A stretch of 64,000 nt of DNA from Acidobacteriota bacterium (GTDB lineage Bacteria > Acidobacteriota > Terriglobia > Terriglobales > Acidobacteriaceae), in NCBI GenBank assembly GCA_003010405.1, contig PJLO01000003.1, forward strand, positions 248,001 through 312,000. The letters are read 5' to 3'. Within the stretch, counting starts at the first letter, position 1, and each line of letters opens with the position of its first letter. The translations under genes and the position numbers were made by a program. Below are positions 61,948 to 64,000 of the stretch, piece after piece. Under the pieces are notes generated by a model that saw only the letters and a program-made list of their open reading frames with translations, ran no database searches and was not told the DNA's origin.

Positions 61948-63255
61948 TTGGCTATTACCCCCGCATTCGATCAGGCTTCCCGGGCGCAGATGCCCGCGTT
62001 GAAGGTTGCCATCCTGGGATTTGGCACCGTCGGCAGCGCTGTTGCACGAATACTCTGCGATCAGCCTGCGCATTCGCCCCTTCGCCTCACGCACGTCTAC
62101 AACCGCAACGTGGAGCGCAAACGCGTGGACTGGGTTACCGGAGACGTTTGCTGGTCTAGCAATATTGATGAGGTACTCGCCTCTGACGCAGATATCATCG
62201 TAGAGCTGATTGGCGGCATGGATCCGGCGCACGAATGGATTTCTCGAGCCCTGACTTCGGGGAAGTCCGTGGTCACAGCTAATAAGAAACTCATTGCGAA
62301 ACACGGCCCGGAGCTATCCGCGCTGGCCTGCAAGCACGGCGCGGCTCTCTCTTTCGGAGCTTCCGTTGCCGGCGGCGTTCCAGTGATCGACGCCCTACAG
62401 GAAGGGCTTGCGGGCGATCAACTCTACAAGGTCTCCGGAATTCTCAATGGAACCTGCAACTACATACTCACCAAAATTGAGAGCGAAGGGATTTCTTTTG
62501 AAGAGGCACTGGTAGAAGCGCAGCGCGCCGGATTTGCTGAAGCTGATCCTACGGATGACGTAGATGGCTTCGACGCGCGTTCCAAGCTTGTTATCCTCTC
62601 CCGCATCGGCCTGAAGGCCATAGTGCAACCCGAGCAGATTCACTGTGACTCCATACGCCGCATTGGTGCGATCGACTTCACTTACTCGCACGAGCTAGGA
62701 TGCACGATCCGTCAGATCTCGCGTGCCGAGCGCCGCGAAGGGCAGATTTATGCCGCTGTGCAGCCTGCGCTCGTTCCCATTGACTCGCCGATGGCACACA
62801 TTACCGGCAGCCTGAACATTGTGCTTTCCAGCGGAAAGTACGGCGGCCAGACCGCATTCAGCGGACACGGCGCGGGAGGACACTCTACGGCAGTGGCCGT
62901 CGTCAGCGATCTTCTCGACATTGCACGCGGGCGTTCCGGCGACAACGTGCGCCCACAAATTGCTGCGGACGTGCTTCCCGTCACCGGAAACTTTACTTCC
63001 GCGCACTATCTTCGCTTCACCGTGCACGACCGTCCCGGAATAGTAGCCGCAATTGCCAACACGCTGGCGGCTCACAGCATTAATATTGACGCGCTACTGC
63101 AGAAGCCTGGGTATAACAAAGACGCCCTGCCCTTCGTGGTAACGCTGGAACAGTGTCCGACCGAACAACTGGAAGCAGCTATGCGCGACCTTCGCAAGCT
63201 CGATTTTCTGGTTCACGCTCCACTGACCATGCCTATTCTTACGAAGGAGCTCTGA
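61948..63255 (+). CDS. hom: Homoserine dehydrogenase
   Basis: This enzyme reduces aspartate semialdehyde to homoserine. The 435-residue product has a Rossmann motif GFGTVG at 24-29, a core with LTSGKSVVTANKKLIAKHGPE and GGVPVIDALQEGLAGDQLYKVSGILNGTCNYILTK, and a C-terminal ACT domain (FTVHDRPGIVAAIANTLAAHSINIDALLQ) expected to bind threonine. The start is a TTG at 61948 with GGAG at a good distance. Its stop overlaps the thrC ATG by one base (TGATG), so the genes are coupled. Confidence 0.96.
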   Translation: MAITPAFDQASRAQMPALKVAILGFGTVGSAVARILCDQPAHSPLRLTHVYNRNVERKRVDWVTGDVCWSSNIDEVLASDADIIVELIGGMDPAHEWISRALTSGKSVVTANKKLIAKHGPELSALACKHGAALSFGASVAGGVPVIDALQEGLAGDQLYKVSGILNGTCNYILTKIESEGISFEEALVEAQRAGFAEADPTDDVDGFDARSKLVILSRIGLKAIVQPEQIHCDSIRRIGAIDFTYSHELGCTIRQISRAERREGQIYAAVQPALVPIDSPMAHITGSLNIVLSSGKYGGQTAFSGHGAGGHSTAVAVVSDLLDIARGRSGDNVRPQIAADVLPVTGNFTSAHYLRFTVHDRPGIVAAIANTLAAHSINIDALLQKPGYNKDALPFVVTLEQCPTEQLEAAMRDLRKLDFLVHAPLTMPILTKEL

Positions 63256-64000
63256 TGCAACTCCGCTGTTTTGATACGAAGTGTGCGACCAAACTCGACC
63301 TGCACGCACCCGCTCTCGCCTGCCCCACCTGCGGTGAACTGCTGGAAGTCGATATGGATTTCTCCGCGATTGATGCCCCCGCTCTCAAGGCGCTCTGGAG
63401 CGAGCGTCGCAAATCCCGCGATGTCCGTGATATCAGCGGTGTCTGGCGCTATCGCGAGTTTCTTCCCGCCTATCCGGCGAACGAAATCGTGAGCATCGGT
63501 GAAGGCAACACTCCGCTGGTGCGCGGACGCAAGACCGCCGAATGGGCCGGAGTCTCCGATCTCCAGTTCAAGCATCTCGGATGGAATCCCACGGGCTGTT
63601 TCAAAGACCTCGGGATGACGGTCGGCATGACCGAAGCTGTGCACACCGGGGCAAAGGTAGTGGCCTGCGCTTCCACGGGAAATACAGCGGCATCGCTGGC
63701 CGCTTACGCTGCCCGCGCCGGAGTGATCGGTAGAGTCTATCTTCCTGCCGGACAAGTCTCGTTGAACAAGCTGGCGCAGGCACTCGACTTCGGTGCGGAG
63801 GTCGTCGAGATCGAAGGAAGCTTTGATGACGCTCTCAACACTTTGCTGGAGAAGACCAACGAGGGAATCTATTTTCTGAACTCCATCAACCCTTTTCGCA
63901 TTGAGGGTCAAAAGACGACCATGTTCGAGCTGCTCGATCAGCTCAACTGGAAGGCCCCCGACTACCTGGTCGTTCCCGGCGGAAACCTCGGCAACTCAGC
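63255..64000 (+). CDS. thrC: Threonine synthase, N-terminal part (3' end outside window)
   Basis: ThrC turns O-phosphohomoserine into threonine with pyridoxal phosphate. The first 248 residues are seen: a zinc-ribbon start with Cys5/Cys10 and Cys23/Cys26 (CFDTKC, CPTCG), the SIGEGNTPLVRG segment, and PLP Lys117 in PTGCFKDLGM followed by ACASTGNTAASLAAYAARAG. The ATG overlaps the hom stop by one base. The zinc-ribbon start is typical of the threonine-synthase clade found in many soil bacteria. The gene runs off the right edge. Confidence 0.96.
   Translation, partial: MQLRCFDTKCATKLDLHAPALACPTCGELLEVDMDFSAIDAPALKALWSERRKSRDVRDISGVWRYREFLPAYPANEIVSIGEGNTPLVRGRKTAEWAGVSDLQFKHLGWNPTGCFKDLGMTVGMTEAVHTGAKVVACASTGNTAASLAAYAARAGVIGRVYLPAGQVSLNKLAQALDFGAEVVEIEGSFDDALNTLLEKTNEGIYFLNSINPFRIEGQKTTMFELLDQLNWKAPDYLVVPGGNLGNS

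Noticed and set aside
1..64000. CRISPR arrays, insertion sequences, prophage genes, tRNA and rRNA genes
   Set aside because: No regular repeat-spacer pattern, transposase, integrase or clover-leaf/rRNA signatures were found in reading both strands; a covariance-model search could still find a small RNA I missed.

Overview
The window is an ordinary-looking chromosomal stretch of about 56-57% G+C by eye, densely coding on both strands. It has no rRNA, no tRNA that I could recognise, no insertion sequence and no CRISPR array. The gene content suggests a Gram-negative soil bacterium, most likely an acidobacterium of the Terriglobia type (inference, not proven). Supporting traits are LPS-type outer-membrane genes (PagL-like deacylase, TolC), a fused PabB-PabC, a GalT-like DUF4931 protein, several TTG/GTG starts and many secreted proteins specific to the lineage.

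Left part (1-15 kb): the end of a KdpD-like histidine kinase is followed by a branched-chain amino acid operon ilvC-ilvB-ilvM-like behind a terminator-like leader hairpin, then class I fumarase. An unknown polytopic membrane gene is divergent from an orphan ArsD-like gene that has lost two of three arsenite-binding cysteines; a decayed copy of the membrane gene lies on the other side of it. Next come a minus-strand set PAS/degenerate-GGDEF-motA-motB, an exported unknown, bifunctional FtcD, a PagL-like lipid A deacylase, YebC and a GalT-like protein whose usual HxHxQ histidine is Thr.

Middle (15-37 kb): MutS, a calcium-type P-type ATPase, a HAD phosphatase, an RsbW/RsbV-like partner-switching pair, a secreted NPP-type phosphodiesterase, a secreted OB-fold protein, an MFS-glycosyltransferase pair, QueF and a YihY-family protein. 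A plus-strand cluster follows: HlyD-like adaptor, TPR protein, TolC, and two overlapping half-size EamA/DMT proteins. No ABC or RND pump gene is present, so this may be an unusual tripartite efflux or envelope-lipid export set. RimO, YacG, PgpA and an IPT/beta-propeller protein come next.

Right part (37-64 kb): carA-carB-FKBP on the minus strand with a palindromic operator candidate upstream of carA, signal peptidase I, a TPR protein, YvcK, PabBC divergent from GlmU, PurU, and a small redox/metal neighbourhood (AmrS-like radical SAM enzyme, rhodanese, zinc ribbon, ferritin-like protein, MsrA) that includes a 500-base hairpin-rich gap. The haem operon hemX-hemA-hemC-hemD, YtxH and DUF948-like envelope proteins, and tandem Crp/Fnr genes (one lacking the DNA-binding domain) follow. 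The window ends with the aspartate-family operon lysC-hom-thrC, the last gene cut by the window edge.

Most of the window is housekeeping. The parts most worth a second look are the DMT-pair/TolC cluster, the ArsD-like gene with its duplicated flank, the HTH-less Crp/Fnr paralogue, the His-to-Thr GalT-like protein and the hairpin-rich gap before msrA.
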